Positions 35,749-45,719 are shown, counted from the stretch's first letter. The stretch is 64,000 bases of DNA from Devosia sp. 66-14 (GCA_001899085.1 MKVB01000003.1:330092-394091), one strand, 5' to 3'. Notes: generated by a model not told the origin, from the letters alone. Numbers and translations: made by a program.

Positions 35749-35918
35749 TCGCCGAGGGCGCACATCTCGAATTCATCGTCTGGGCCTATGCCGGCGTCGG
35801 GGTGCTGACGCTGGCGCTGATCGGCTATGTCGCCTGGGACGCCCGGCGGGTGAAGCAGCGACTGGCCGAACTCGACAAGGCCGGGATCCGGCGGCGGTCG
35901 GCAGGATCCAACACTTGA
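35745..35918 (+). CDS. ccmD: Heme exporter protein CcmD
   Basis: A 57-residue protein too short for most gene callers: VIAEGAHLEFIVWAYAGVG then a single membrane helix (VLTLALIGYVAWDARRV) and a basic, coiled tail. It matches CcmD in size, order and the helix. Start GTG 35745 overlaps the ccmC stop; its stop overlaps the TTG start of ccmG (TTGA, 35915-35918). It stabilises the CcmABC complex with CcmE. Confidence 0.9.
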   Translation: MIAEGAHLEFIVWAYAGVGVLTLALIGYVAWDARRVKQRLAELDKAGIRRRSAGSNT

Positions 35919-36454
35919 AGCGTGTCCTTCTCGCAGTTCTGCCGCTGGTGCTGCTGGTCGGGCTGGTCGCCGTGTTCGCGCTGAACATGGACCGTGATCC
36001 CAGCCTCGTGCGCTCGGTGCTGATCAACAAGCCGGCGCCGAGCTTCACCCTGCCGGCGGTCGCCGGCACCGGAGTCGAGGGGTTCGACACCGCCTCGCTC
36101 AAGGGCGAGGTGACGGTGGTCAACGTGTTCGCCAGCTGGTGCATCCCGTGCCGCGAGGAGCACCCGCTGCTCGAACGGCTCAAGGCGGAGACCGGGGTGC
36201 GCATTTTCGGCATCAACCAGAAGGATGCGCCCGAGAACGCCGTGGCCTTCCTTACCGAACTGGGCAACCCATACCAGCGGATCGGCGGCGATACCGACAA
36301 CCGGGTATCGATCGACTGGGGTGTCTACGGCGTGCCGGAGACCTTCGTCGTCAACGCCGCGGGGGTGATCACCTTCAAGCATGTCGGGCCGATCTCGCCC
36401 CAATCGCTGGAAAAAGAACTGATCCCGGCCATCGAGAAGGCCAGGGCCGGCTGA
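35915..36454 (+). CDS. ccmG: Thiol:disulfide interchange protein CcmG/DsbE
   Basis: A 179-residue membrane-anchored thioredoxin. N-terminal helix (VLLAVLPLVLLVGLVAVFAL), then active site ASWCIPCREEHP (CxxC) and the cis-proline segment YGVPETF. It reduces apocytochrome c cysteines before heme attachment. Start is TTG 35915, overlapping ccmD. All five ccm genes overlap or adjoin, so they are one transcript. Confidence 0.95.
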   Translation: MKRVLLAVLPLVLLVGLVAVFALNMDRDPSLVRSVLINKPAPSFTLPAVAGTGVEGFDTASLKGEVTVVNVFASWCIPCREEHPLLERLKAETGVRIFGINQKDAPENAVAFLTELGNPYQRIGGDTDNRVSIDWGVYGVPETFVVNAAGVITFKHVGPISPQSLEKELIPAIEKARAG

Positions 36455-36516
36455 GGCCGGGAACCTCCGTCAACCACCGGACATTCTCCCTCCATCGGAA
36501 GATGAGGAGAAACATC

Positions 36517-36885
36517 ATGCAAACCAGTCCCAGCCTGCGTTTCGTCGAACAGGGCATGCGCGTGTTCGATCGTGAACATCACGAGATCGGCAAGGTCGAG
36601 TGGGTGCAGTTCGGCGACGATGATCCGGAGACCCCGGAAGTGGAGGCCAGCGGCCCCTCGGCGAGGCGCGACGACGACTCGCTGGTCGATGTGATCGCGC
36701 GGGCCTTCACCGACGACAATGTGCCCGAAGAGGTGCGCGCCCGGCTGGTGCAGCAAGGCTTCGTCAGGATCGATGCCGACGGGCTGTTCGCGGCGGATCG
36801 CTACGTGATGCCGGACCAGATCGACTCGGTGTCGGGTGAAGGGCTGATGCTGAACGTCAGCAAGGACGAGTTGCTGAAGCACTAG
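36517..36885 (+). CDS. PRC-barrel/DUF2171-like protein
   Basis: A 122-residue soluble, acidic protein. RFVEQGMRVFDREHHEIGKVEWVQFGDD resembles a PRC-barrel strand with the Gly-Lys-Val-Glu turn, and DGLFAADRYVMPDQIDSVSGEGLMLNVSKDELL is a second barrel half. GAGGAGAAACATC before ATG 36517 is a strong ribosome binding site. Function unknown; it follows ccmG by 62 bp and ends in a terminator. Confidence 0.7.
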   Translation: MQTSPSLRFVEQGMRVFDREHHEIGKVEWVQFGDDDPETPEVEASGPSARRDDDSLVDVIARAFTDDNVPEEVRARLVQQGFVRIDADGLFAADRYVMPDQIDSVSGEGLMLNVSKDELLKH

Positions 36886-36903
36886 TCCGTTGCCGGCAGC
36901 AGG

Positions 36904-36930
36904 GCCCGTCGCCGGCGGCGAGGGGCTTTT
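36904..36930 (+). terminator. Terminator after the PRC-like gene
   Basis: GCCCGTCGCC (36904-36913) and GGCGAGGGGC (36917-36926) pair with one mismatch, followed by TTTT. It separates plus-strand genes from the convergent yciB. Confidence 0.75.
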
Positions 36931-36952
36931 GCCGGCCGTCAGACCATGCTGA

Positions 36953-37579
36953 TCAGGGAAGCGGGTCCATCGGGGGGATAACCTCGATGGGCTCTTTCGG
37001 ATCCGGTGCGTATTTGGACAGCAGCGGCAGCTGCAGCATCGAGAACACGACAGTGATCGGCATGATCGCCCAGACCTTGAACGCCACCCAGAAATCGGTG
37101 TCGAACAGGCGCCACACCACTTCGTTGGCGACGGCGAGGAAGATGAAGAACAGGCCCCAGTTTATGGTGAGCTTGCGCCACCCCTCGGGCTTCAGCTTGT
37201 AGACTTCGCCGAAGACGTATTTCAGCAGCGACTGACCGAAGAACAGGCCGCCGAGCAGGGTCAGGCCGAACAGGCTGTTGACGATGGTCGGCTTCATCTT
37301 GATGAAGGTGTCGTCCTTGAGGACGAGGGTCAGCGTGCCGAAGATCAGCACCACGACGCCGGTCACCAGCGGCATGATGGCGACCTTCTTGAGCAGCAGC
37401 CAGCTCAGCACCAGCGACACCACCATGGCGCCCATGAACCAGGCGGTAGCGGTGAAGATGTCGTAGTTGGCGTTGGTGAAGAAGAAGACCAGCAGCGGGC
37501 CCAGCTCCAGCACGATCTTGATGATCTGCGGCTTCAGTTCCACCCAGTTGATGTCGGCCGATTTGGTCTCTTCAGTCAT
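36953..37579 (-). CDS. yciB: Septation protein A (YciB/IspZ) membrane protein
   Basis: A 208-residue membrane protein with five hydrophobic segments: [64 protein letters not shown] and [25 protein letters not shown]. It is linked to envelope synthesis and septation in other bacteria. The ATGA overlap with ftsY (37576-37579) shows co-translation. Last gene of the dapF-mtaB-ftsY-yciB operon. Confidence 0.93.
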   Translation of the reverse strand: MTEETKSADINWVELKPQIIKIVLELGPLLVFFFTNANYDIFTATAWFMGAMVVSLVLSWLLLKKVAIMPLVTGVVVLIFGTLTLVLKDDTFIKMKPTIVNSLFGLTLLGGLFFGQSLLKYVFGEVYKLKPEGWRKLTINWGLFFIFLAVANEVVWRLFDTDFWVAFKVWAIMPITVVFSMLQLPLLSKYAPDPKEPIEVIPPMDPLP

Positions 37580-39252
37580 TGTGCGGTCCTCGCGATCGCG
37601 GCGGCGAAGTCGCGCGCGGCGAACGCCTCTAGGTTGTCGACGCCTTCGCCGACACCGATGAAATGCACCGGCAGGGCGAACTTGCGGGCGATGGCGACAA
37701 GGATGCCGCCGCGGGCCGTGCCGTCGAGCTTGGTCATCACCAGGCCGGTGACGCCGGCACGTTTGCCGAAGATTTCGACCTGATTAAGGGCGTTCTGGCC
37801 GGTGGTCGCGTCGAGCGTCAGCAGCGTCGCATGCGGGGCCGACGGTTCGACCTTCTTGATGACGCGGATGATCTTTTCGAGCTCGCTCATCAGCTCATCG
37901 CGGTTCTGCAGGCGGCCGGCCGTATCGATGATCAGAATGTCGGCGCCTTCCGCCTTGGCGCGCTCGACTGCTTCGTACGCCAGGCCGGAAGCGTCGGAGC
38001 CGGCGGGCTTCTTGACCACCGGGGCGCCGGTGCGATCGCCCCAGACCTGCAGCTGCTCGATGGCGGCGGCGCGGAAAGTATCGCCCGCGGCGAGCATCAC
38101 CTTCTTGCCCTCGGCCCCATAGAGGCTTGCGAGCTTGCCGATGGTGGTGGTCTTGCCGGTGCCGTTCACCCCGACCATCAGGATGACGTAGGGCTTGGCG
38201 GCGCTATCGATGACCAGCGGCCGGGCCACCGGCTCGAGCACCTTGACGATTTCGGTGGCGAGCACATCGCGCACTTCGTCGGACGAGATGTCGCGATCGA
38301 ACCGATCGCGCCGCAGCGCCTCGGTGACGTCGGTCGCCATGTCGACGCCGAAATCGGACTGGATCAGGATATCCTCGAGGTCGTCGAGCATCGCCTGATC
38401 GAGCCGCTTCTTGGTGAAGACGGCGGCGATCGAGCCGGTCAGCTGGTCGGAGGAACGCTTCAGCCCGGAGGCAAGACGCTGCAGCCAGTTCTGCTTTTTC
38501 GGCGGCTCGGCAGGAGCCACAGGGGTCGGGACCGGGAGCACCGGCGCGGGCTCGGGCGCCTGCTGCTCTTCGACGTCCTCGATATAGGCCGGTGTGGCCT
38601 CGGGCGGGCCAGCCGGCGGCTCGGACCCGGTGTCGGCTGGCGGGCCCTCGATGGTCCGGCCCTCATCGTGCAGCGCTTCCTCGAGCGCGATCTCCTGATC
38701 GGGCGGCAGGACGAGTGGGGCGGCCTCGACGATGTCGTCGAGGATGATGTCGGCGACGAGTTCGTCTTCGACGGACGGCTCGGGTGCGGCGGGTGGTTCG
38801 GGCGGAGCCGGCGGCTCGGGTGGGGCCGGCGGTGCTTCGGGCGTAACTTGAAGGCCGGCGTCGTGCATCGCCTCGACCAGGGCAAGTTCCTGATCGGGCG
38901 GCAGGATTTCCGGTACGGCCTCGACGATGAACTCGTCGGCGAGGATTTCCTCGCTGCTGATCGGCGGCTGCGACTCGGGCGCGGCCGGCGAAGGCTCCAG
39001 CGCTTCGGGTGGCTGCTCGTCGGGCGGCGGCGCGTCGGGCGTCACCAGCATGCCGGCCTCGTGCATCGCCTCTTCGAGGGCGACTTCCTGGTCCGGCGGC
39101 AGTACCAGCGGGGCGGCTTCGACGACCTCGTCGAGAACGATGTCGGCTTCGAGGTCTTCGGCGACGCTGTGCTCGGGCGGCGGGGGCGGCGCGGGCTTGT
39201 CGCCGCCGCCGAACAGGCGCTGGAAGAAACCCTTTTTCTTTTGCTCGGCCAT
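37576..39252 (-). CDS. ftsY: Signal recognition particle receptor FtsY
   Basis: A 558-residue SRP receptor GTPase. The NG domain (about residues 260-558) has [33 protein letters not shown] and [10 protein letters not shown]. The N-terminal 240 residues are an acidic, Pro-rich region with three diverged repeats ([34 protein letters not shown] and [17 protein letters not shown]). It docks ribosome-SRP complexes to the membrane. Start overlaps the mtaB stop as TGATG. Ffh, its partner, is encoded about 5 kb away. Confidence 0.97.
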   Translation of the reverse strand: MAEQKKKGFFQRLFGGGDKPAPPPPPEHSVAEDLEADIVLDEVVEAAPLVLPPDQEVALEEAMHEAGMLVTPDAPPPDEQPPEALEPSPAAPESQPPISSEEILADEFIVEAVPEILPPDQELALVEAMHDAGLQVTPEAPPAPPEPPAPPEPPAAPEPSVEDELVADIILDDIVEAAPLVLPPDQEIALEEALHDEGRTIEGPPADTGSEPPAGPPEATPAYIEDVEEQQAPEPAPVLPVPTPVAPAEPPKKQNWLQRLASGLKRSSDQLTGSIAAVFTKKRLDQAMLDDLEDILIQSDFGVDMATDVTEALRRDRFDRDISSDEVRDVLATEIVKVLEPVARPLVIDSAAKPYVILMVGVNGTGKTTTIGKLASLYGAEGKKVMLAAGDTFRAAAIEQLQVWGDRTGAPVVKKPAGSDASGLAYEAVERAKAEGADILIIDTAGRLQNRDELMSELEKIIRVIKKVEPSAPHATLLTLDATTGQNALNQVEIFGKRAGVTGLVMTKLDGTARGGILVAIARKFALPVHFIGVGEGVDNLEAFAARDFAAAIARTAQ

Positions 39253-40517
39253 CAGGCTGCGGACCTCAGTGCTTCGCCGACGAGGTTGCCATTGGCGAAA
39301 TGGGTAATACGGGCGGGCACGATTTCTCCCGGGAGGTGACCCGGTAGCGAACAGGTGACGAACTGTTCCTGCCGGCCGATGCCGTCCTTCTCGATCAGCA
39401 CGTTCTCGACCATGCCGATGCGCGACAGGGCCAGCTTCTCGTACTGGGTTTCGCCGACGGCGCGCAGGCGCGCGGCGCGCTCCCTGGCAACGCGGCCATC
39501 GACCTGCGGCATGCGCGCGGCAGGAGTGCCGGGGCGCGGGCTATAGGGGAAGACGTGCAGGTAAGTGAGATCGGCTTCAGTGACGAAACTCAGCGAGTTC
39601 TCGAACATCTCGTCGGTTTCGGTGGGGAAGCCGGCGATGATGTCGGCGCCGAAGACGATGTCGGGGCGGAGCGAGCGGAGCTTGTTGACCACCTCGAGCG
39701 CTTCGGCGCGCGAGTGGCGGCGCTTCATGCGCTTCAGGATCATGTCATCGCCCGACTGCAGGCTGAGGTGCAGGTGCGGCATCAGCCGGCGGTCGGACGC
39801 TATGGCGTCATAGAAGGCCGGGTCGGCTTCGATCGAGTCGATCGAGGAGATGCGCAGCCGCGGCAGGTCCGGCACGTGACGGAGGATCTGCTGGGTCAGC
39901 TTGCCCAGCGTCGGGGTGCCCGGCAGGTCCGGGCCATAGGAGGTGATGTCGACGCCGGTGAGCACCACTTCACGGTAGCCGTTGCCGACCAGCTTTTTGA
40001 TCTGCTCGACCACGAGGCCCATCGGCACCGAGCGCGACGGCCCGCGGCCGAACGGAATGATGCAGAAGGTGCAGCGGTGATCGCAGCCGTTCTGCACCTG
40101 GACGAAGGCGCGGGCCCGGCCATCCATGCCCTCGATCAGGTGCGCGGCGGTCTCGCGCACGCTCATGATGTCGTTGACCTGCACCTTGTCATTGAGCGGC
40201 ACGCCGAATGCTATGGGGGCATAGCTCTCCGCCTTCAGCTTGTCGGCATTGCCGATGACAAGGTCGACTTCGGCCATGTCGCCGAAGCTGCGGGCCTCGG
40301 TCTGGGCGGCGCAGCCGGTGACGATGATGCGGCGCTCGGGGTTGTCGCGCTTGGCCTTGCGGATAGCCTGTTTGGCCTGCCGCACTGCTTCCGAGGTCAC
40401 GGCGCAGGTGTTGATGATGATGGTGTTGTCGAGCCCGGCCTTTTCCGCCTCGGCCTTCATGATTTCGCCTTCATAGGCGTTGAGGCGACAGCCGAAGGTC
40501 AGCGTTTCAATCGACAT
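39252..40517 (-). CDS. mtaB: tRNA t6A37 methylthiotransferase MtaB
   Basis: A 421-residue radical-SAM methylthiotransferase forming ms2t6A at A37 of tRNAs. N-terminal MTTase domain with TFGCRLNAYEGE, IINTCAVTSEAVRQ and VTGCAAQ (three cluster cysteines), radical-SAM triad in GCDHRCTFCIIPFGRG, and a C-terminal TRAM domain. The start at 40517 overlaps the dapF stop (TGATG), and its stop overlaps ftsY the same way. Confidence 0.95.
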   Translation of the reverse strand: MSIETLTFGCRLNAYEGEIMKAEAEKAGLDNTIIINTCAVTSEAVRQAKQAIRKAKRDNPERRIIVTGCAAQTEARSFGDMAEVDLVIGNADKLKAESYAPIAFGVPLNDKVQVNDIMSVRETAAHLIEGMDGRARAFVQVQNGCDHRCTFCIIPFGRGPSRSVPMGLVVEQIKKLVGNGYREVVLTGVDITSYGPDLPGTPTLGKLTQQILRHVPDLPRLRISSIDSIEADPAFYDAIASDRRLMPHLHLSLQSGDDMILKRMKRRHSRAEALEVVNKLRSLRPDIVFGADIIAGFPTETDEMFENSLSFVTEADLTYLHVFPYSPRPGTPAARMPQVDGRVARERAARLRAVGETQYEKLALSRIGMVENVLIEKDGIGRQEQFVTCSLPGHLPGEIVPARITHFANGNLVGEALRSAA

Positions 40518-41419
40518 CAGGCCGAGACCTGACCGGTCGAGATCTGGCTGGAGTCCTGGTCGCGCCGCCAGCTGCCGGTGAACGGCTCGAAGGTGCCGGA
40601 AAACTCGAACTCGGCCGGGCCGGTGAGCAGCACGTGGTCGTCGGCGCGCCACTCGATCACCAGGTCGCCGCCGGGAAGGGTGACGGTGGCCTTGCGGCCG
40701 GTGCGATGGGTGCGGGCGCCGTTGACCAGCGCCGCGCAGGCGGCTGTGCCGCACGCCCGGGTCAGGCCGGCGCCGCGTTCCCAGGTCCTGAGGACGATAT
40801 GGTCAGGCGCCACCACCTGGGCGATCGAGATATTGGCGCGCTCGGGAAAGATCGGATGGTTCTCGAGCAGCGGGCCGAAGCGGTCGAGCGCGTAGTTCCA
40901 CACATCGTCCTCGACCCAGAAGGTGGCGTGCGGGTTGCCCATCGAGGCGACCGACGGAGTGTGGAGGATCGGCGCATCGATCGGCCCGATCTGCAGCTCG
41001 ATGCCGGTGGTGTCGTAGAATTCCTCGGCCAGTGGGATGTCTTCCCAGCCGAAACGCGGCTTGCCCATGTCGACGGTGATCGAGCCGTCCGGGTGCTCGT
41101 CGCCCGTGAGGATGCCGGCCAGGGTTTCGAAGACGAAATGCTTCTGTCCGGTTTCGGCGCTCAGCGCCTGGACGACGCAGCGCATGCCATTGCCGCAGGC
41201 CTGGGCCAGCGAGCCGTCGGAGTTGATGATCTCGATGTAATGGGCAGTGCCCGGGGTGCGCGGATCATGGATGGCCATGATCTGATCGTAGCGGGTGGCC
41301 GGGTCGGCATTGATGGCGACGGCGGCCGCCGGGGTGACGCGATCGGCACGGCCGCGCATATCGGCGACGATGATCTCGTTGCCGAGCCCGTTCATCTTGA
41401 GGAATGGGGCCGTGGACAT
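40517..41419 (-). CDS. dapF: Diaminopimelate epimerase
   Basis: A 300-residue DapF, converting LL- to meso-diaminopimelate for lysine and peptidoglycan. Active-site cysteines lie in QACGNGMRC and TRACGTAAC, with [11 protein letters not shown] at the start. Start ATG 41419 is the conserved [14 protein letters not shown]. It opens the four-gene operon dapF-mtaB-ftsY-yciB. Confidence 0.96.
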   Translation of the reverse strand: MSTAPFLKMNGLGNEIIVADMRGRADRVTPAAAVAINADPATRYDQIMAIHDPRTPGTAHYIEIINSDGSLAQACGNGMRCVVQALSAETGQKHFVFETLAGILTGDEHPDGSITVDMGKPRFGWEDIPLAEEFYDTTGIELQIGPIDAPILHTPSVASMGNPHATFWVEDDVWNYALDRFGPLLENHPIFPERANISIAQVVAPDHIVLRTWERGAGLTRACGTAACAALVNGARTHRTGRKATVTLPGGDLVIEWRADDHVLLTGPAEFEFSGTFEPFTGSWRRDQDSSQISTGQVSA

Positions 41420-41612
41420 GGGCGTGACCTGCTGGGTCTCAGTTGAGGCTGTATATGGCGGAAGTAGCACGAAATTGCCAGTGGCGGGGGTGACGCGGCC
41501 GATCAGCGGTACCCGCGTCGCGCAATCGTGTAGCCGTGCTGGGGCTGCCAGGCCGGAAATCCGCCGCCATTGCGGTGCAGCGTGGCTGGTGTCAGGGCCA
41601 CAGGAGGTCGTG

Positions 41613-42011
41613 ATGAACGTCCGTCATACGTCACTGGTTACAGCCCTCGTCGCTACATTGCTGGCAACGGCCGCCCTGGCCGGCGCGCCGTTGAAGGGTG
41701 TCGATGTCAAGCTCGGCAAGAACCCCGGTGGTTTCGCCAGCGCCCGCATGGGCCCCGATGGCGGCTTCAGCTTTGCGGTGCTGCCTGCCGGGACCTACCA
41801 GCTCGAGCTGGTCATGGCGCCGGGCGCCGAGCTGGCCGGTCCGGAGAAGGCCGATCTGGTAGTGAAGGGCGCCGTAGCGCCGCTCCACCAGGCGGTCGAG
41901 CTCAAACCCGCCGCCATGGCGGCGGGCCGCAAGTCCGGCAGCGTGATCTTCCAGGTCGACGTGATGTCGGACGGCAAGCAGCCGATCAGCGGAACGATCA
42001 CCCAGCTTTGA
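41613..42011 (+). CDS. Secreted protein of unknown function
   Basis: A 132-residue exported protein (signal peptide [23 protein letters not shown]). The mature part is a small beta-rich domain: [41 protein letters not shown] recalls a carboxypeptidase-regulatory-like (TonB/CNA-B) fold. AGGAGGTCGTG precedes ATG 41613. Its 3' end overlaps the convergent DUF2087 gene by 14 bp. Confidence 0.7.
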   Translation: MNVRHTSLVTALVATLLATAALAGAPLKGVDVKLGKNPGGFASARMGPDGGFSFAVLPAGTYQLELVMAPGAELAGPEKADLVVKGAVAPLHQAVELKPAAMAAGRKSGSVIFQVDVMSDGKQPISGTITQL

Positions 42012-42546
42012 GACGCTCGGCGAGGTGGGCGAGCAGCGGCTTCAGCTCGGCCGGCGGCGCCTGTTCGATGCGGTGGTAGTCGCGGCCATCGACAGTGCGG
42101 TCGACCAGCTTGGCCTCGAACATGGCGCGGCGGAGCAGGGCGGGGTCGCCGAACTCGTGCCAGTCGCGCAACAGGTCGCTGATCTCGCGCTCGGTATAGC
42201 TGGTATCGGGCGGCAGCCGCGACCACAGCACCCACAGGCAAAGCAGTTGCAGGTTGAAGCGCGCCGGCCAGCTCTGCAGCACGCCGCCATCGTCGAAATA
42301 GCGCGCTGCCTTCTCCACCTGGCGAAGATCGGCCGGCGGCGTGGGCGCCGCGGCTGCTACGAGGCGGCCGGCGGTGCCGGCATCGGCGCGCAGGTGCTGG
42401 TAGTTCGAAAAGCCCGCCGCCCTGGCAATGAGGTTCAACAGCTCGACATGGGTCGGTACGCCCGCGTGCTGGGTCAGGGCCTGGCGGAGCGTCTTGGCGA
42501 AGGGCGAGAGGTCATCCACCCGAAGGGGGACAGCGGTTCTGGTCAT
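41998..42546 (-). CDS. DUF2087 domain protein
   Basis: A 182-residue protein. N-terminal helical part (FAKTLRQALTQHAGVPTHVELLNLIARAAGFSNYQHLRAD), then the DUF2087 domain RLPPDTSYTEREISDLLRDWHEFGDPALLRRAMFEAKLVDRTVDGRDYHRI, a winged-helix-like module found in putative regulators. GAGGATGAGTTGTG before ATG 42546 is a good ribosome binding site. Function unknown, possibly DNA binding. It converges with the preceding secreted-protein gene. Confidence 0.85.
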   Translation of the reverse strand: MTRTAVPLRVDDLSPFAKTLRQALTQHAGVPTHVELLNLIARAAGFSNYQHLRADAGTAGRLVAAAAPTPPADLRQVEKAARYFDDGGVLQSWPARFNLQLLCLWVLWSRLPPDTSYTEREISDLLRDWHEFGDPALLRRAMFEAKLVDRTVDGRDYHRIEQAPPAELKPLLAHLAERLKAG

Positions 42547-42735
42547 CACAACTCATCCTCGTCGTGCCGAACTTCCCGGAGGAAGGCTCGCGGTCGCCGG
42601 CTTGCGAGGGGCACGGGAGACAAGTGCATCTCACGAAGATGAAGCAGGTTTAGCTCCCCGGATGGGGCGGCGACGCCTGGGTGAACTGCGGACCCGGCGC
42701 AAATCTAGCGTCGCTGGGGAAAGCGGGCAACGGCC

Positions 42736-43278
42736 ATGTTCAGGTCACCTTCGGCCACGCTAGTGCTGGGCGGGCACGAAGGGGGGAGTCGCTTGGCGGC
42801 AATCGCGAGACGTCATCGCTGGGCGGTGGAACTGCTGGCACCGAAGCCCGGTGAAGCCGTGCTGGAGGTGGGCTGCGGGCATGGCATCGCCACCGGATTG
42901 GTGCTGGCGGCGGGCGCCGATGTGGTGGCGGTCGACCGCTCGGAGAAGATGGTCGCGGCGTGCATCAAGCGAAACGCGGGGGCCGGCCGGCTGACGGCGT
43001 TCGAGAGCGATTTCGAGACGCTCGATCTCGGCGCGCTGGATGCGGCTCTCGCGGTGAATGTCGATTTTCCGCGCCACGAGGATCGCGGCTGGGCGAGGAA
43101 GTTCGGCGATGTGATCAAGCCGGGCGGCCGGCTGGTGCTGGTCCTGGAGGCGCCGACGATCCGCACGGCAGACCGCTTCGCGATGGCGGCTGCCGCAGCG
43201 CTCGCGGGCGTCGGCTTTCGCGTCGACACCGAGCTGGAACAGGGGATAGTCGCGGTGCGGGCCGAGCGGATCGGCTGA
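42736..43278 (+). CDS. Class I SAM-dependent methyltransferase
   Basis: A 180-residue Rossmann methyltransferase: LLAPKPGEAVLEVGCGHGIATGLVLAAGADVVAVDRSEKMV (motif I and the acidic residue after strand 2), then DLGALDAALAVNVDF (motif IV) and PGGRLVLVLEAP (post-motif). The protein is compact and lacks an extra substrate domain; the substrate is unknown. Only 2 bp separate it from the convergent secreted-protein gene. Confidence 0.85.
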   Translation: MFRSPSATLVLGGHEGGSRLAAIARRHRWAVELLAPKPGEAVLEVGCGHGIATGLVLAAGADVVAVDRSEKMVAACIKRNAGAGRLTAFESDFETLDLGALDAALAVNVDFPRHEDRGWARKFGDVIKPGGRLVLVLEAPTIRTADRFAMAAAAALAGVGFRVDTELEQGIVAVRAERIG

Positions 43279-43280
43279 GC

Positions 43281-43754
43281 TTACCGCCTGCCTGCGGCGA
43301 AGAGCTGCTGCGCCAATGCGGGAATCGACGTCTTTTCGCGCTTCAGCACGAAGGGTGCGGCCTTGGTCTTGGACAGTCTCAACCCATCGCCCGGAGAGCG
43401 TTGGCGGGCACCGTCCAGGTAGGGCTGGACGCCCTGGCACTGCCAATCCCCCGCCACGCGTCCGGTGGTCGCGCCGGCAGGATACTTGAAGCAGATATCG
43501 ACGGACTTGCCGTTGCGCTTCAGCTTCCACTGGCCGCGGACGATCTCGGGATTGCCCGGATACCACAGGTAGGTCTTGCCGTTGGCCGCATTATATTCCA
43601 CCTGCGTGCCATGGCTGTCGTAGAGCATGGTGGTGAAGTCGGCGATCAGCAGCTTGAACTCGTCGGGAGTGGACGGTGTGATGATCCGCGCGCTGGCCAT
43701 CGAAACCGGCACGATGATCGCCACCAGGCTCAGCAACAGCAGACGGATATGCAT
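43281..43754 (-). CDS. Secreted protein of unknown function
   Basis: A 157-residue exported protein (signal peptide MHIRLLLLSLVAIIVPVSMASA). The mature part includes NGKTYLWYPGNPEIVRGQWKLKRNGKSVDICFKYPAGATTGRVAGDWQCQG, with two cysteines and a small beta-domain look like that of DUF995-type proteins; this match is weak. Divergent from ffh over a 318-bp gap. Confidence 0.65.
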   Translation of the reverse strand: MHIRLLLLSLVAIIVPVSMASARIITPSTPDEFKLLIADFTTMLYDSHGTQVEYNAANGKTYLWYPGNPEIVRGQWKLKRNGKSVDICFKYPAGATTGRVAGDWQCQGVQPYLDGARQRSPGDGLRLSKTKAAPFVLKREKTSIPALAQQLFAAGRR

Positions 43755-44072
43755 GCGAGCCCCCACGGTTCCCGTGGCTACCCTCGCGCGCCGCGCCCCG
43801 TGCTGTAAATAGCCGCGCCGGGCGGCTTTCCTTGACTCGGCCGCATTTCCCCTCTATCGACCGCGACCATTCATCAGGTTCGAACGCCTGACTGCCGACC
43901 GGGACCCGCAAAGGTATAAAGAGATCCCGGAGGCGAACACCCGACAGCGCGATGCGCCCTCGGGTGGGTTTGGCGTTTGCGCGGGATGGCGCCGGCTTCG
44001 GTTGGCAGAGACGACCAAGACTACCTATCTCGGGGTCCGGGGCAGTGCTGCAGCGGAACCAAAGGAACAAAA
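43755..44072. other. 318-bp divergent intergenic region upstream of ffh
   Basis: It holds the ffh promoter candidate (43832-43860), an imperfect palindrome TCAGGTTCGAACGCCTGA (43874-43891) and a leader of about 200 nt before the ffh ATG. The TTCGAA is not part of a tRNA: no cloverleaf can be drawn. Nothing else is recognisable. Confidence 0.6.
43832..43860 (+). promoter_or_regulatory. Candidate sigma-70 promoter of ffh-rpsP-rimM-trmD
   Basis: TTGACT (43832-43837), 17 bp, then TATCGA (43855-43860). Spacing and hexamers fit the alphaproteobacterial housekeeping consensus. The transcript would begin near 43867 and run 200 nt before ffh. Confidence 0.5.
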
Positions 44073-45677
44073 ATGTTCGAAAGCCTTAGCGACCGGCTTG
44101 GGAAAATCTTCGAGGGCCTTCGGGGCCGCGGCGCTCTCAACGAGAGCGACGTCGATGCAGCGCTGCGCGAAGTGCGCCGGGCGCTGCTCGAGGCCGACGT
44201 TTCCCTCGAGGTGGTGAAGGCCTTCGTCGAGCAGGTGCGCGAGCGCGCCGTCGGCACCGAGGTCACCCGCTCGGTGACGCCGGGCCAGCAGGTGGTCAAG
44301 ATCGTCCATGACGAGCTGGTCAAGGTGCTCGGCGAGACGCAGGTGCCGATCGACTTCTCGACCACCCCGCCGATGACCATGCTGATGGTCGGCCTGCAGG
44401 GCGCCGGCAAGACCACTCTGTCCGCCAAGCTCGCCAAGCGCATGAAGGAGCGGCAGGGCAAGAAGGTCCTGATGGCTTCGCTCGACGATCGCCGCCCGGC
44501 GGCGAAAGAGCAGCTGCGCGTACTCGGCGAACAGATCGGCGTCGATACGCTGCCGATCCAGCTCAACGAGAAGCCGGTCGACATCGCCAGGCGCGCGCAG
44601 CGCGAGGGCAAGCTCGGCGGCTATGACGTGCTGATCCTCGATACGGCGGGTCGCACCCATATCGACGAAGAGCTGATGGAAGAAACGGCAGCGGTGAAGG
44701 CTGCCACCGATCCGCATGAAATCCTGCTCGTCGCCGACTCGCTGACCGGCCAGGATGCGGTGAACCTGGCGCGCTCGTTCGACCAGCGCGTCGATATCAC
44801 CGGTATCGTGCTGACCCGTGTCGACGGCGATGGCCGTGGCGGCGCGGCGCTGTCGATGCGGGCGGCGACCGGCAAGCCGATCAAGCTGATCGGTACCGGC
44901 GAAAAGATGGATGCGCTCGAGGATTTCCATCCCTCGCGCATCGCCGACCGAATCCTCGGCATGGGCGACATCGTCAGCCTGGTCGAGAAGGCGGCACAGA
45001 ATGTCACGGCCGAAGACGCGGCCAAGATGGCCAAGAAGCTCAAGAAGGGCGTCTTCGACCTCGAGGATCTGCGCGGCCAGCTGTTGCAGATGAAGAAGAT
45101 GGGCGGCATGGGTTCGCTCATGAACATGATGCCGGGCATGGGCCAGATGAAGAAGGCGATGGCCGGCGCCAATATCGACGAGAAGGTGTTCGACCGGCAG
45201 ATCGCCGTCATCAATTCGATGACCAAGGCGGAGCGGGCGAACCCGGACCTGCTGAACGCCAAGCGGCGCATCCGCATCGCCAATGGTTCGGGCACCAAGG
45301 TCGAAGACGTCAACAAGCTGATGAAGCAGCACCGCCAGATGGCGGACATGATGAAGAAGGTGTCGAAGGGCGGCATGGGTTCGCTCGCCGGCATGTTCGG
45401 CGGCAAGATGGGCGGCATGATGCCGGGGCTGGGCAACATGCCGGATCCCTCGAGCATGGACCCCAAGGAACTCGAGCAGCTGGCGCGGCGCATGGGGATC
45501 GACCCGGCGGCCATTCCGCAGCAGCCGGCGGCGCCCAAGCAACTCACCGAAAACAAGCTGCCGACCGATGTCGGCCAGCTGCTCAAATCCGGCTCGGGGC
45601 TCCCCGGGCTTGGCGGCGCGTCGCGCTTCCCTGGCCTGCCCGGCCTCGGCGGCGGCTTCGTGCCGAAGAAGAAGTAA
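44073..45677 (+). CDS. ffh: Signal recognition particle protein Ffh
   Basis: A 534-residue SRP54 GTPase. NG domain: GLQGAGKTTLSAKLA, DDRRPAAKEQL, DTAGRTH, TRVDGDGRGGAAL. Met-rich M domain from about residue 320, with GMGSLMNMMPGMGQMKKAM and a C-terminal tail richer in Gly, Met and Pro than E. coli Ffh. It binds signal peptides and 4.5S RNA and docks on FtsY. AAAGGAACAAAA precedes ATG 44073; a start at 43977 is rejected. No terminator separates it from rpsP. Confidence 0.96.
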   Translation: MFESLSDRLGKIFEGLRGRGALNESDVDAALREVRRALLEADVSLEVVKAFVEQVRERAVGTEVTRSVTPGQQVVKIVHDELVKVLGETQVPIDFSTTPPMTMLMVGLQGAGKTTLSAKLAKRMKERQGKKVLMASLDDRRPAAKEQLRVLGEQIGVDTLPIQLNEKPVDIARRAQREGKLGGYDVLILDTAGRTHIDEELMEETAAVKAATDPHEILLVADSLTGQDAVNLARSFDQRVDITGIVLTRVDGDGRGGAALSMRAATGKPIKLIGTGEKMDALEDFHPSRIADRILGMGDIVSLVEKAAQNVTAEDAAKMAKKLKKGVFDLEDLRGQLLQMKKMGGMGSLMNMMPGMGQMKKAMAGANIDEKVFDRQIAVINSMTKAERANPDLLNAKRRIRIANGSGTKVEDVNKLMKQHRQMADMMKKVSKGGMGSLAGMFGGKMGGMMPGLGNMPDPSSMDPKELEQLARRMGIDPAAIPQQPAAPKQLTENKLPTDVGQLLKSGSGLPGLGGASRFPGLPGLGGGFVPKKK

Positions 45678-45719
45678 CCAGAATATCCGCTAACGACTGA
45701 TCATACGAAGGACTGAAGA

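Noticed and set aside
43874..43891. TTCGAA-containing palindrome resembling a tRNA T-loop
   Set aside because: No acceptor, anticodon or D arms can be drawn around it.
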